64,000 nucleotides of DNA from Neopestalotiopsis rosae (Eukaryota; Ascomycota; Sordariomycetes; Amphisphaeriales; Sporocadaceae): assembly GCA_023078685.1 (NCBI GenBank), contig JALGAS010000007.1:248001-312000 (forward strand). The letters run 5' to 3'. Made by a program: the position numbers and the translations under genes. The notes under the pieces were generated by a model. That model searched no databases. It was given only the letters and a program-made list of their open reading frames with translations, and had not been told where the DNA came from. Position 1 is the first letter of the stretch. Every line of letters starts with the position of its first letter. This document shows, one piece after another, positions 54,201 to 64,000 of this stretch.

Positions 54201-57200
54201 TCACAATGAATCACGTCGTCGTGTCCGTTTCTTGTGGAAACCTTTACTCATAATCATCGGCTGCTCCCCGGTGATATCAAATTCTTCCAGAGTGACCTCT
54301 TCATCACCAGAGACTTCTCTGCCTTTGAGTGTGGCTACACCACCGGATTCATCCGGTGCCTTCCAGCTCAACATATGAGCGAGCGTCGTAAAAGGTGGGT
54401 GGTCGCCGTAGGGAACCATGCCAGGTGGCCAGCTATAGCTGCTGGGTCCACCACCATTGATTGAATTCGTAGGTGTCTGGCCTTGGCCTGGCGTGATACC
54501 GCCGTTTGGTCCAGTTGTAGGCGTTGGCGTAGTACCGGGCCCATTTCCTCCCGGGCCAGTAGGATTGCCTGTTGGCGTCGGAGATGAAAGCCCTCCAGGA
54601 ACCGTTCCACCAGGCCCGGTAGGTGAATTTCCACCGCCTGGTGTTATTGATCCTGAACCGTTATCGGTGCCCGGAGTTGTTGGGCTTGTGTTGGAGGAAG
54701 AAGGCGATTGCCTTCCAGGAGCAGTCATGCTGGCACCTCTAGGATTCGACTGCGTTGAAGAGGTGTTGGGATTGGTGGGTGTGGCAACTCCTGGAAGTGA
54801 GATTGTCCCTTGACTGCTGGAGCCTGGTTGAGTGGGAGCTGACCCTGGCGGCCCCCCTGTTGGAGGGAAAGACGAGCCAGCTGCGGGTGTCGGAGGGAGA
54901 CCAACTCCCGGTGGAAGAGGAGGAATACAATTGATACCTGAAGACCCCGGTGTACAAGTGGGCAGATTGCCGCCTCCGCCACCCCCAGGCGTCGTCAAGG
55001 TACCTCCATTGTTTCCTGGAGGCGTGCTTAGACCTTGACCGCCAGGGCCATTGCCTCCAGGGTTGTTTGTTGATGGATTACTCGGACCGATTCCACCAGG
55101 TGAGGTTGAACTTGGCCCGGAGCCTCCTGGAGAAGTCGGTGTCTGCTGACCCGACTGCTGTCCGGGCGTAACTCCTCCACCATTGTTCGGAGAGGTAGGT
55201 GACGTATTCGGGGAGCTGCCTCCTCCCGGAGTGATACTAGGTGTGCTTCCGGCAGTCGGTGTTGAGCTAGGGCCGATGCCGCCTGGAATCGTTGGTGATT
55301 GCTGACCTGGGGCAACACCGCCAGCCCCGTTCGGTGAGGACGGTGATGTATTGGGATTTCCACCAGCTGGTGTGCTTGGATTTGTTCCACCTCCTGGACT
55401 CGTGTTGATAGAACTTCCGCTGTATCCTGGACTTGACGGGCCGATTCCTCCCGGTGTAGTGTTTGGGTTCCCACCACCGGGGACAGTCGGACTGAGGCTA
55501 CCGCCAGGTGGCATGCTGGGACCTTGGCCTCCTGGTGAAGTAGGAGTCGTCACACCTCCCCCGGGAGGAGTAGATGTCTGTTGTCCTGGAATATTGGGAG
55601 TTGACACAGATCCAAGTGATGTGGGAGTTTGCTGCCCTGGGGCGACCCCGCCTCCTCCTCTTGGTGATGATGAAATGCTTGAGCCATCGCCAGGCTGAGT
55701 AGGACTTGTGGTGACGCTTTGAGACGTTGCGCCATTGCCGCTCCCAGGAGCTGTCAAGCTTGCGCCATTTGGGCCGCCAGGAGTGCTGGTACATTGCGTT
55801 TGAGGGACAACGCCATCCGGCAGACTCGCTTGGGACTGTGCATACCGTTCTCCATACGAGTCAATGATGGACGCCATATCCATGCCCAAAGTCGGGCCAA
55901 CGACAAGGTCATCAGTTGTGGCACTTTGCTCGACGCCGCCGAACACCAGCTCTACAATGGTGGGTACAGGTCGCGGGTTTGGATCTGGCTGCTCACCAAC
56001 CGGGGCCCACCCACGTGGAATCCCATTAGGTGTGTAGGTAAGTAGGGACCAGTCACCACCGCAAGCCTGAGAATTATCACCAAAGCAAGGGCTCATGCAG
56101 GCTGAATCATCCAGCTTTCTTGTTCCGTTGAGAAATTGTCCGCAAAAGCATTTGCTGCCAAAGGATGTTGCAGCAATCGTGTAACCATTGACGATGCAGT
56201 GTCGTACACACTTTTCATTCTCGACAGCTCCAAAGCTAGTCTCGGGAGTAAAATCGAGGACAGCAAAGAGAGGTTGGTCTGCCCAACAGCCCGAGTAGCT
56301 CCAACCATTTGCAGGGTCCTTGATGGTAGGAGCTGCATCTTCGGGTTGTGCAGGGACAGTATTGGAAGGTGGCTGACCAACTGGCAGTGGCGGAACGACT
56401 GTGATCGAGGCTGGTTCGGGAGATGCTGGTGACATTGGGCCGCCTGGATTTGGAAATGGCCTACTTGCTGCGGGACTGGTACAAGTCCCGACATTTGGTT
56501 GAGCAATACAAAACCAACCGCTGCTGCAATGGGCACAGGGCCAACCAAAGCACCCATTTGGTCCTGATTGCGCTGGAGTTTGGGATGGCGGACAGAACCA
56601 GCCATCAATACAGTCATCGCATGTGTACCCCCTGCCTGGACAAGGACCTGTGCCTGCTTGGCCGCTGGGTGATGATCCAGTGGCGGGCGTTGTAGGGCAG
56701 GGAGACTGGGTAGGGCACGGCATATATACAGAGGTAGTGGTAGTCAGAGTCGCAGTGTATCCGGATCTGGAATTGGTGTCAGCAGCAGTACATGACTCAT
56801 CTGAGGGGAAACCCCAATTGAATATGGCACATACACATAAATAGTTTGTGTTTGCCCAGCGCCATTGGCAATAGTCAGAGTAGACGTTATTGTGACAGAT
56901 ACCGTGACTCCAGATAGCCCACCGCCACCTGCAGCATGACTCGTCAGACAAACTCGAAACGGGATCGAGCATGGAACTTACTGCCAGGAGTTATTGAGGG
57001 GAGGGCGCCGAGAGAACCATTCGGTTGACCAGTTGGAGAAGGCATGTTGCCGCCACCTGTCCAAGATCCATTCGGGCCTGTACCCTCGGGAGAGAGGGGA
57101 GTGGGCTGTCCGGCAGCGGTTGGTGTTGCATTCGGCGATCCCATATTTGAACCCGCAGGGGCAGTTTGAGAGATTCCAGTACTACCATTTGGGCCTGGTT

Positions 57201-58713
57201 GTCCATTTCCGGGATTGATTGACCCTGACCCAGAGCCAGCGCCAGGGCCAGAGCCAGCTCCAGCGGAAGGTTGATTGCTACCATTGCTTCCTGCACCGTT
57301 TGGAGCCGACTGGCCGCTCCCTCCAGAGCCAGATCCTAGTCCAGGAACAGATTGAGAGACCCCATTACCGCCAGCTGGGGCCGATGGACCGCTTCCCGCG
57401 CCGTTTCCGTTCGACGTCGGGTTGGGTTGGGGAACGCCGCCAGGAGCGCCGGGAAGCGTGGGATTGATTCCTCCAGAGGCACTTCCTCGGCCGCCTGTGG
57501 CAGATGGCCAGATGGTAAGAGTGCCTGCATTGGTTGGAGAGGGCATTGTAGCCGATTGAGCTGCCGATGCGGATACTAGACCACTACCACCAGTCACAAT
57601 AGGATTGGAAGGTGATGCTCCGGTAGTTGCCGCAGCAGGAGTCTCGGTATATGTAGGACTGAAAGATGTCACTGAGGCCATATCACCACAGACACCAGTG
57701 ACGGTAACCAGCAGACCCTCGACCAATTTGACAGCTTCACAAAGGTTCATATCGATAATTGATGCTACAACCGCAACTGGTCCATTCGTGGCATCAAGGA
57801 TTGAGTTGAGACCACCAGTGACAAGAGACTTGACTTCATCCAACAAATCATTGGGCACAACGTCGGCCACGTCGGCCACCACATCGTTGACAATATTGTC
57901 GATTGTTGTTTCGAGGTTGTCCAAAAGGGATCCAGCACCAACTAGAGCACCGTCCGGGCTGAGTACATCGGTCTCAACTTTGGCCGCGAGAACCGCGACT
58001 TGCGCTGCAGCATTTTGGACTTGGCTCAGAACCTGATCGGCCGCTGCTGTGGCATGGGACACGACTTCGCTGACAACGGTAGCCAGGGGAAGATTGCTAG
58101 GCAGCAACTTTGTGGCTCCGCGAAGGAGCCCTGAGATACCAGCCGCCATCCAGTCACTGGCGTCATCAGCAACAGTGGCGAGCTCAGAGGGATCTAGGGC
58201 TACTCCGCCAAGGTCTGGTACAAGCGGTATGCCAGCTCCGCCGTCAACCGCAACAGTAGGCAAAACATTGGGGATGTTGGGAATGGCAGGAATCAAAGTG
58301 GAGAGAGGAGCCGCCGCAAGAGAAGTGAGAGCACCCACAACATTGGGATTGAGGGCAGAGAGGATACTGGGTAGAACTTTCCCTGGCATGATCCCACCAG
58401 GGCCCAGGAGACCACGCTTCTGAAGCTCATCAGGAAGATAGTCGTTGAGAAGGTCTCTGCGGTTGAGAGTCGGAGTAGGCGTGGTGGTGACAATATTTTC
58501 TCGGAGCTGGAGAGTTTCTCCTAGCTCGTTGTGATATTCTTCAATGACCAGAAGGTCAGAGGTATTGGTGCGTTGCTGAAGTTCGGGTGCCACGGCTTCT
58601 GTGACGACATAGGGCCGAGTGAAAGCGACAGGAAGTACCACACAAAAGACACAAAGAGCTACCACGGCAAGTAGTCTCTTCCATCCTGTGAACAGGACCG
58701 CAAAAGCGGGCAT
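54201..58713 (-). CDS. Large WSC-domain, Gly/Pro/Thr-repeat surface protein
   Basis: Protein of 1463 residues in three exons: 56982-58713, 56835-56928 and 54201-56766, totalling 1464 codons. The small middle exon joins two long frames that look like separate genes. A hydrophobic N-terminal segment (LLAVVALCVFCVVLPVAF) is a signal or anchor. An Ala/Val-rich helical region of about 300 residues follows. A Gly/Pro/Ser/Asn-rich linker comes next, then a Cys-rich patch with CPGRGYTCDDCIDGWFC and CAHCSSGWFC. One WSC domain follows (SGCWADQ, SFGSKCFCG, CFGDNSQACGG). A 450-residue collagen-like low-complexity region of TPGG/SPGG repeats leads to a charged tail ending KKRTRRRDSL. It is probably a wall adhesin or sensor; carbohydrate binding is inferred from WSC. 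Confidence 0.8.
54440..55795. repeat. Degenerate Pro/Gly/Ser/Thr coding repeats
   Basis: About 1.35 kb of imperfect short repeats encoding variants of PTSPGG, PSSTPGG and GVAPGQQ on the minus strand. Open frames on the opposite strand in this zone are artefacts of the biased composition. Confidence 0.75.
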
Positions 58714-59553
58714 CGTGACAACGACTAGATTGGGATAGAGGGCGGCAAGGTAACTCAGTCGTTGCAACGTTTAAAAAAAAGTGTTTATCTCCAAGGCAAA
58801 GATAGATACCAGAATCTCCAAGACAATCAAAAAGTTCGACCAAAATGAGAGTCCAAAACACCAAAAGGAGCAGTGAAGTTGAAAATTGACAGCAGCCAAA
58901 AGAGAGAGATGAAGCTGGTGAAGAGAAAGACGAGCATGCCGGAATTGCTGAGCGTCGAGAGTAAGTTGACTACTTTCGCACTTGCCATGGTCTCCATCGT
59001 CCTTGCATTTCAAATTTATATCTGGGACATTTCGAAGCTGTTGCCCAAGAAGTCGCATTCGAGCTGTGCTCCAATCCGATAATTGAGGAAGCAGCCATCC
59101 AGTGTGGTAGACAACATTGGCAATTGACTTCCAGCAGTTCCTGAGAACCTCCACTTCAGTGGTATGGATCTTGCCGTCAAACCAGTCGTGCACTGGCCAT
59201 TCGTTGTGCTGTGGTACGAGTCGAATTCTGTGTTGGGTTGTCGTTGCTAATCGCAGTGTCGGTACACTAACTCCTCAGCATTAGCCATTTCATATGGGAG
59301 AAGCAATGTAATCAATCTGGTGGATGAGCTAAAATCAAGAGCTCACTTATCAATCACATAGTCACCAACGTTGAACCAGATAGGTATTGCGCATAACAGG
59401 ACTTTCTCTCAATGGTTTATTTTTGCTAGCCTCATGTCCGAAAACCCATCAGATGACCTTGGCTCACCCTAGCAGTCATCCATCCATCATGCATGCATTA
59501 TGATCAAATAACAAGAAGACGCCTAAAAAGCCCGAAAACAATGTTCAAGTCTC
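58714..59553. other. Intergenic: WSC gene promoter, uS5 3' flank
   Basis: No convincing gene; a 140-codon minus-strand frame just upstream of the WSC gene lacks family features and may lie in its leader. ATGC-rich alternations occur near 59480-59500. Confidence 0.45.
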
Positions 59554-60594
59554 TTAGTATCTCTTGCCCTCGCGGAGAGTGTCGGCAAACTCCTCGAGAG
59601 GGGATCTGATCAGCTTGGTCTCCTTCCACAGCTCGGGGGTCAGGAAACCGTAAGTGTTCGAGATGGCAACGAAGGTAGCCTTGAGGGTGTTCTCGAGGGT
59701 CTTGGTGGAACCGGAAGAGGAGGTGTAAGCATCCTCAATACCAGCGAGCTGGAGGAGACGCTTGACGGCGGGCGAAGCGACGATCTGGGTACCACGGGGG
59801 GCAGGGATAAGCTAAAGAGGTATTTGGTTAGTCTCGACTTCCGTTATATTTGACGATTGAGGGTAAAAACGTACTCTGACGGTGACGGAACCGCACTTTC
59901 CGCTCTCCTTGACGGGCAGGGAGTGGGGAAGACCAAGGTTGGTACCCCAGTAACCACGACGGACGGGGATGACGCTGAGCTTGGCGATGATGATGGCGGC
60001 ACGGATAGCAGTAGCGACTTCCTTGGAGGTCTTGATACCGAGACCAACGTGTCCGTCGGAGTCACCAATGATGACGATGGCCTTGAAACGGGTGCGCTGA
60101 CCGGCACGGGTCTGCTTCTGGACGGGCTTGATCTGTAGGTGGGAAATGTGGGTTAGTCTCGAATATTCTCAATGGTTTCGTTCTGGTTGTTGCGCGCGCG
60201 CCCAAGTCAAGCTGTCCGTCCACAGATGATGATTCCCATCTCGTTCCTCCTCTTTGCGCATGCTTCTCCAGGTGCGACAAAGCCTGCCAGTCCAGTGCGG
60301 ACCCGACTGTTGTCGATTCCAACGTACCTTCATGACCTCATCCTTGAGCTTGGGCAGGAAGAAGTCGACAATCTGGTACTCCTTGATGGGCAGAGAGTGC
60401 AGGTAGATCTCCTCCATGCTCTTGATCTTGCCAGCCTTTACGAGACGGCCGAGCTTGGTGACGGGCTGCCACTCCTTCTCGCCGCTGTCCTTGCCTCCGC
60501 GTCTGCCACGGCCACGGCCGCGTCCACGTCGGTCACCACCACGGTCGCCTCGGGAGCCGAAGCCACCACCTCGTGCACCACCACGGTCAGCCAT
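59554..60594 (-). CDS. rps2: Small ribosomal subunit protein uS5 (Rps2)
   Basis: Cytosolic 40S ribosomal protein of 260 residues in three exons: 60328-60594, 59875-60132 and 59554-59811. An Arg/Gly-rich N-terminus ([20 protein letters not shown]) is a known methylation-type region. The S5 domain follows with [16 protein letters not shown], the spliced [35 protein letters not shown] and [14 protein letters not shown]. The end matches the family ([19 protein letters not shown]). It works in the decoding centre and mRNA entry tunnel. Confidence 0.97.
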
Positions 60595-61491
60595 TTTGTA
60601 TGATGTTGATTCCGGTTTCGAGAATTGACTGTCGGAAATCGGTTGGACCCTTCGAGAGAGGAATTGGCTGTGGCGGTTAGTAAAAGTCGGGTCGGGTTGG
60701 GTGTTGTGGTTCGAAATGGGGGGACCCTCACACGAACTTTTTCGGTGGAATTCGAAAAAATTGACAGCCGGCGCAGTGGTGTGTGCAGACTGGCAACTCA
60801 GAAGCCCTAAAGCTGGACGAATCGCGCTGGGTGGGGCATTGTGGATTTTCCGGGACTTGGAGGCCCGTGCACTCCTTTTTGCAGCATCTTTGGAGAGCTG
60901 ACTGGACGAGGGGCATGCAGCTCGTGATTGGCTCGACCATAGTATGATAGTACCAGGTACAAGTCTTATGATCCGCCTTATGCATATTGATTGTCTTTTG
61001 AATGCTAGTTGGTCAACTCCCAGAAGGTTATTTACGGGACCAAACAGAAACATTCTTTGGTCTTGAAGTGCAACCTACCTACGTTTCTCTAATCCACATA
61101 ATCTCTTTCGCTTTATATTTCACACTTCAATACTTTATCAATACTATCGATCCTCGTGTTTGTCGCAAATACACCAACACTTGCTAGATCACCGGGTGAA
61201 ATTGGCACATCGTTCTCTTTTCTTAATCGTTATTATGGGTCAACTATGTACAGTCCAGTCATCCCACCCATGCCCAGCGAATATAAATCGCGCCTGTAGA
61301 GAGAAGTGTGTCTTCTAGAAAAGCATAAAATGAATCGATCAATATCATTCGCGCTCAACGTCATACGCGGAAAAAAGCATGCTGCTGCATCGTGAAGAAT
61401 GTACAAAGAGTCCAGAAAGGAGGGTATCACATCATGGTATCGTCGAGCTTCTTCTTTGCTGCTTTTTCTCGTTCATCCCACCATGGCTTCC
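60595..61491. other. Intergenic: uS5 promoter, sulfurtransferase 3' flank
   Basis: About 900 bases without a supported gene. No strong repeat is recognised. Confidence 0.5.
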
Positions 61492-62576
61492 TCATTCCAC
61501 ATCCTTGATGATGAGGTTGTCGGAAGGCTTGACACGCTGTGCCCACTCACTATAGTTTGATATTAGCACCAATATTGCCACAAGTCTGCTTGGTCAACTT
61601 ACGTCCAGCTGCCATCGTATACCCTGCGTGTATCCGCTGAGCCATAGCCAGCCTCTTCCAGAGCAGTCTCAATGACGACTGCAGTTACGCCTGTTCCGCA
61701 ACTCGTAATGATGGGCTTCTCAGGATTCACGCCCTTTTCCTGGAACAACTTCTTCAGCTCCTCTTTTGGCAGGAAAGCCTTGGTCTTGGGATCCAGCACG
61801 GCGTCAAAGGGAATGTTGATGGCGCCAGGCATGTGACCCGAGGATAGTCCTTCTCTGGGCTCAGGTGCGGCGCCTGTGAAGCGGGCAGCACCTCTAGCAT
61901 CCAAAATCTGTACGCCCTCGCTGCCTTCCTTGTTGTGATCCTTGGCGACTTCCTTGACCTCCTCAAAGCTGGCCACTTGATCGTCTGGGTTCAGCTTGGG
62001 AATGGGGTACATGCTGCACTCAACACTGTAGAGCTCGCCGGATTCTGTTGGGAAGCCTTCCTCCACCCAGAGTCGGAAGTTGTTCAGGATGTGAACTTTT
62101 GAGTGACCGAAAACCTTGAGCGTCCAGCCCACACGCGGCGCACTGAAAATGCCAGCCTCTTTCGAGTCATAAACCACAACTGTGTCCTCTTTCCTGATGC
62201 CGAGCTCGCTCATGGCTGCCGCAAACTCCTTGGGACTGGGGAGCATGTGCGGGTATGGGCTGTGCTTATCCTTAACCTTGTCGACATCGAAAAACCTGGC
62301 CTTGGGGATGCGCTGTTGACGAAATGTGTCGATACCCTTGCGCTCATCGTTGGGCAGAAACCACGAAGCGCAGAGGGGAATGACCCGGGGTTCGGAGTTG
62401 ATAGGCGAGGGCGGGCTCTTCTTCAAAGCTTCAGCGAGCTCTTTTGGCGTCACTAGATACGACGATAGGTTACGGCGCGACTCCATGGTGTTGATTTGGA
62501 ACTGGCAAGATGGGACTCTGAAGCTCTGTCGAGGGAAAGCTGCCCTCGACGAGCGGAAGAGTGCGGCGGTCGCCAT
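61492..62576 (-). CDS. Rhodanese / 3-mercaptopyruvate sulfurtransferase
   Basis: Sulfur-transfer enzyme of 343 residues in two exons, 61603-62576 and 61492-61549. The basic, hydroxyl-rich N-terminus (ALFRSSRAAFPRQSFRVPS) suggests mitochondrial targeting. A second in-frame ATG 31 codons later could make a cytosolic form. Two rhodanese domains follow: the first (about 45-180) has VVVYDSKEAGIFSAPRVGWTL without a catalytic Cys. The second (about 205-335) has the active-site loop SCGTGVTA. The CGTGVT loop favours mercaptopyruvate over thiosulfate. The short second exon adds a C-terminus ending SDNLIIKDVE. By comparison with yeast Tum1 it may feed sulfur to tRNA thiolation. Confidence 0.9.
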
Positions 62577-63500
62577 TGCCGTCTGGATATAATCAGGAGG
62601 TGATCCTGAAGTAGCAGTTGGTGGATCCGACTAATGTACGCTGTGAGGAGTCGAGCTCCGGAGCTCGGCGAATGATATAGGCAAACGCAACTTTCGGGCG
62701 AATGACGTCTTCAGTATAGCCAGAGCGATAGCTGCAGGCCCGCAAGGACTCGAGCGCTCAGTAGCACTGTTGTTTTGGGGGCGTTGATGCGGTTTCGTGG
62801 TCTTGCGTTCGCAAAAGAGACTCGAGCTCACGATGCTATCGGTGCTCAGAACTTGGGGAGTGAGAGCTTTTGGGGAAGGTGGACTTGTAGTGTGTTCGGA
62901 TGCGGGGTGCGAAATTGGGGAAAGAAGGAAAAGTGCGCGTATCAGCGGCAAGAATTTCTGGTCTTTTTTAGTATGCTGTTCTCCAGACACACAGAGATGA
63001 TGATGTGCTCGAAAGTTGTGGTGGTTGGTCGGGCTCACGAGAAGTCAAAAAAACGTCAAAGCAAAGGATGCCGATAAGCGGATACCTCTCGCAATCCCAC
63101 GAACTGAAAGGTTGTTGATAACGGGGTGGAGCTCCGAGCTCCAGTGCTGGTTCTGGTGGCTGGCAGGTACCCAGCAGCCAGCAGGTCAAGGTAGGTAATT
63201 GTCCACTGGGCTGCTGCCGCTGCTGCTGTTGTGCACAACTGAAGCCGTTGGCCGGGATGCGGCTTTAGTGCTAGCGCATTAGTTTGACCAGGGCCTTGGT
63301 TTTATTGACCCAATGCGAATCTCATCGCGTTTTTGATGCATTTCATTCACTGATTGCCTTTCGGTCAACTTTATACTTGGTCCGGGAGATAACCCTACTT
63401 AACAAACCCGCCTGACAAACGAATCTAATATCTGCAAACTCATGCACGTACATCCCAGACAAGTCAGGTGCATGGAAATCGCTGGACGGCACGAGACACC
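62577..63500. promoter_or_regulatory. Divergent spacer, sulfurtransferase / APC11
   Basis: A 924-base gap between outward-facing genes. GAGCTCCGGAGCTC near 62650-62663 and GGAGCTCCGAGCTCC near 63127-63141 are short GAGCTC-centred palindromes. A CTGCTGCCGCTGCTGCTGTTG tract lies near 63210-63230. No gene is supported. Confidence 0.5.
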
Positions 63501-63996
63501 ATGAAGGTCAAGATCAAGAAGTGGAATGCCGTTGCGACATGGCGGTGGGATCTCCCAGAAGACGATGTTTGTGGTATCTGCCAGGTCCACTTTGACGGAA
63601 CCTGCCCGACGTGCAAATACCCTGGAGATGACTGTAGCCTTTGTGAGTCATTCGTGAATTCCGTGGCCTGAACATGAGCCAAGCAAAGAGATCGTGCTAA
63701 TAATGCGACGTCCATCAAGTGTCCGGCAAGTGTGGTCACAACTTTCACATGGTCAGTGCCAGCCTGGAGCATGACGAATGGCAAATTGAGACTTGCTGAC
63801 ACCTTCAAGCACTGCATCATGGAATGGATTAAGCAAGATTCTTCCAAGGGCCAATGTCCCATGTGTCGACAGAGTAGGTCAAATCCATCCAAACATACTA
63901 GCAGTAGTTCTTTGGTACTAAAGATATTCAGAATTTGAGTGGGGAGAAGGCGGTCTGCAACAGCAGGACGAGGAGCAGCGTGTTCTCGAAGAATAA
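63501..63996 (+). CDS. apc11: Anaphase-promoting complex subunit APC11
   Basis: RING-H2 ubiquitin-ligase subunit of 100 residues in four exons: 63501-63642, 63720-63751, 63810-63873 and 63932-63996. The start MKVKIKKWNAVATWRWDL is diagnostic of APC11. Zinc ligands follow in VCGICQVHFDGTCPTC, then GKCGHNFHMHCI assembled over two introns, and CPMCRQ. The final exon gives KFEWGEGG and ends at TAA 63994-63996. It recruits E2 enzymes to the APC/C for mitotic exit. The gene is complete inside the window, ending four bases before the edge. Confidence 0.96.
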
Positions 63997-64000
63997 GCAC

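Noticed and set aside
58771..59193. 140-codon minus-strand frame upstream of the WSC gene
   Set aside because: No recognisable domain; more likely leader or promoter sequence.

Overview
This window looks like nuclear DNA of a filamentous ascomycete, probably a sordariomycete and perhaps Hypocreales. Genes are split by short introns of about 50-90 bases with GTAAGT-like donors, CTAAC-like branch sites and YAG acceptors. The protein families (DUF3112 membrane proteins, PaxU-like DUF829, WSC proteins, pectin lyase, fungal ABCC pumps) are typical of moulds. Exon models below were worked out by hand from reading frame and splice signals. Unless noted, exon lengths sum to a multiple of three.

Left part (1-6.7 kb): the 3' end of a ubiquitin-like-domain gene cut by the window edge, a three-exon short-chain dehydrogenase, a seven-helix DUF3112 protein and an unrecognised basic protein. 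Large gaps here hold two clear hairpins.

Central part (7.2-33.6 kb): a dense block of secondary-metabolism genes. It has four cytochrome P450s of different types, a BBE-like bicovalent FAD oxidase, an SDR, an aldo-keto reductase, a PaxU-like DUF829 alpha/beta hydrolase, an 18-exon ABCC pump and a 14-helix-type MFS exporter. An Asp-box (sialidase-fold) protein also lies here but may be a bystander. Many genes sit in head-to-head pairs (FAD oxidase/SDR, DUF829/MFS, P450-2/P450-3, AKR/P450-4), which suggests shared promoters. No polyketide synthase, NRPS, terpene synthase or cyclase, prenyltransferase or Zn2Cys6 regulator is visible. The block therefore looks like an oxidation, reduction and export cassette whose scaffold is made elsewhere or taken from primary metabolism. 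Two of its genes carry reading-frame breaks: P450-2 in a five-base homopolymer, and the FAD oxidase between signal peptide and catalytic domain.

Right part (34.3-64 kb): ordinary conserved genes, more widely spaced. They are a Ser/Thr-rich secreted wall protein, DNA polymerase kappa, a TRK potassium transporter, an ER-retained FKBP isomerase, a small Ser/Tyr-rich protein, an RRM protein, a secreted pectin lyase, a very large WSC-domain surface protein with Gly/Pro/Thr repeats, ribosomal protein uS5 (Rps2), a two-domain rhodanese/mercaptopyruvate sulfurtransferase, and APC11 complete to its stop four bases before the window end.
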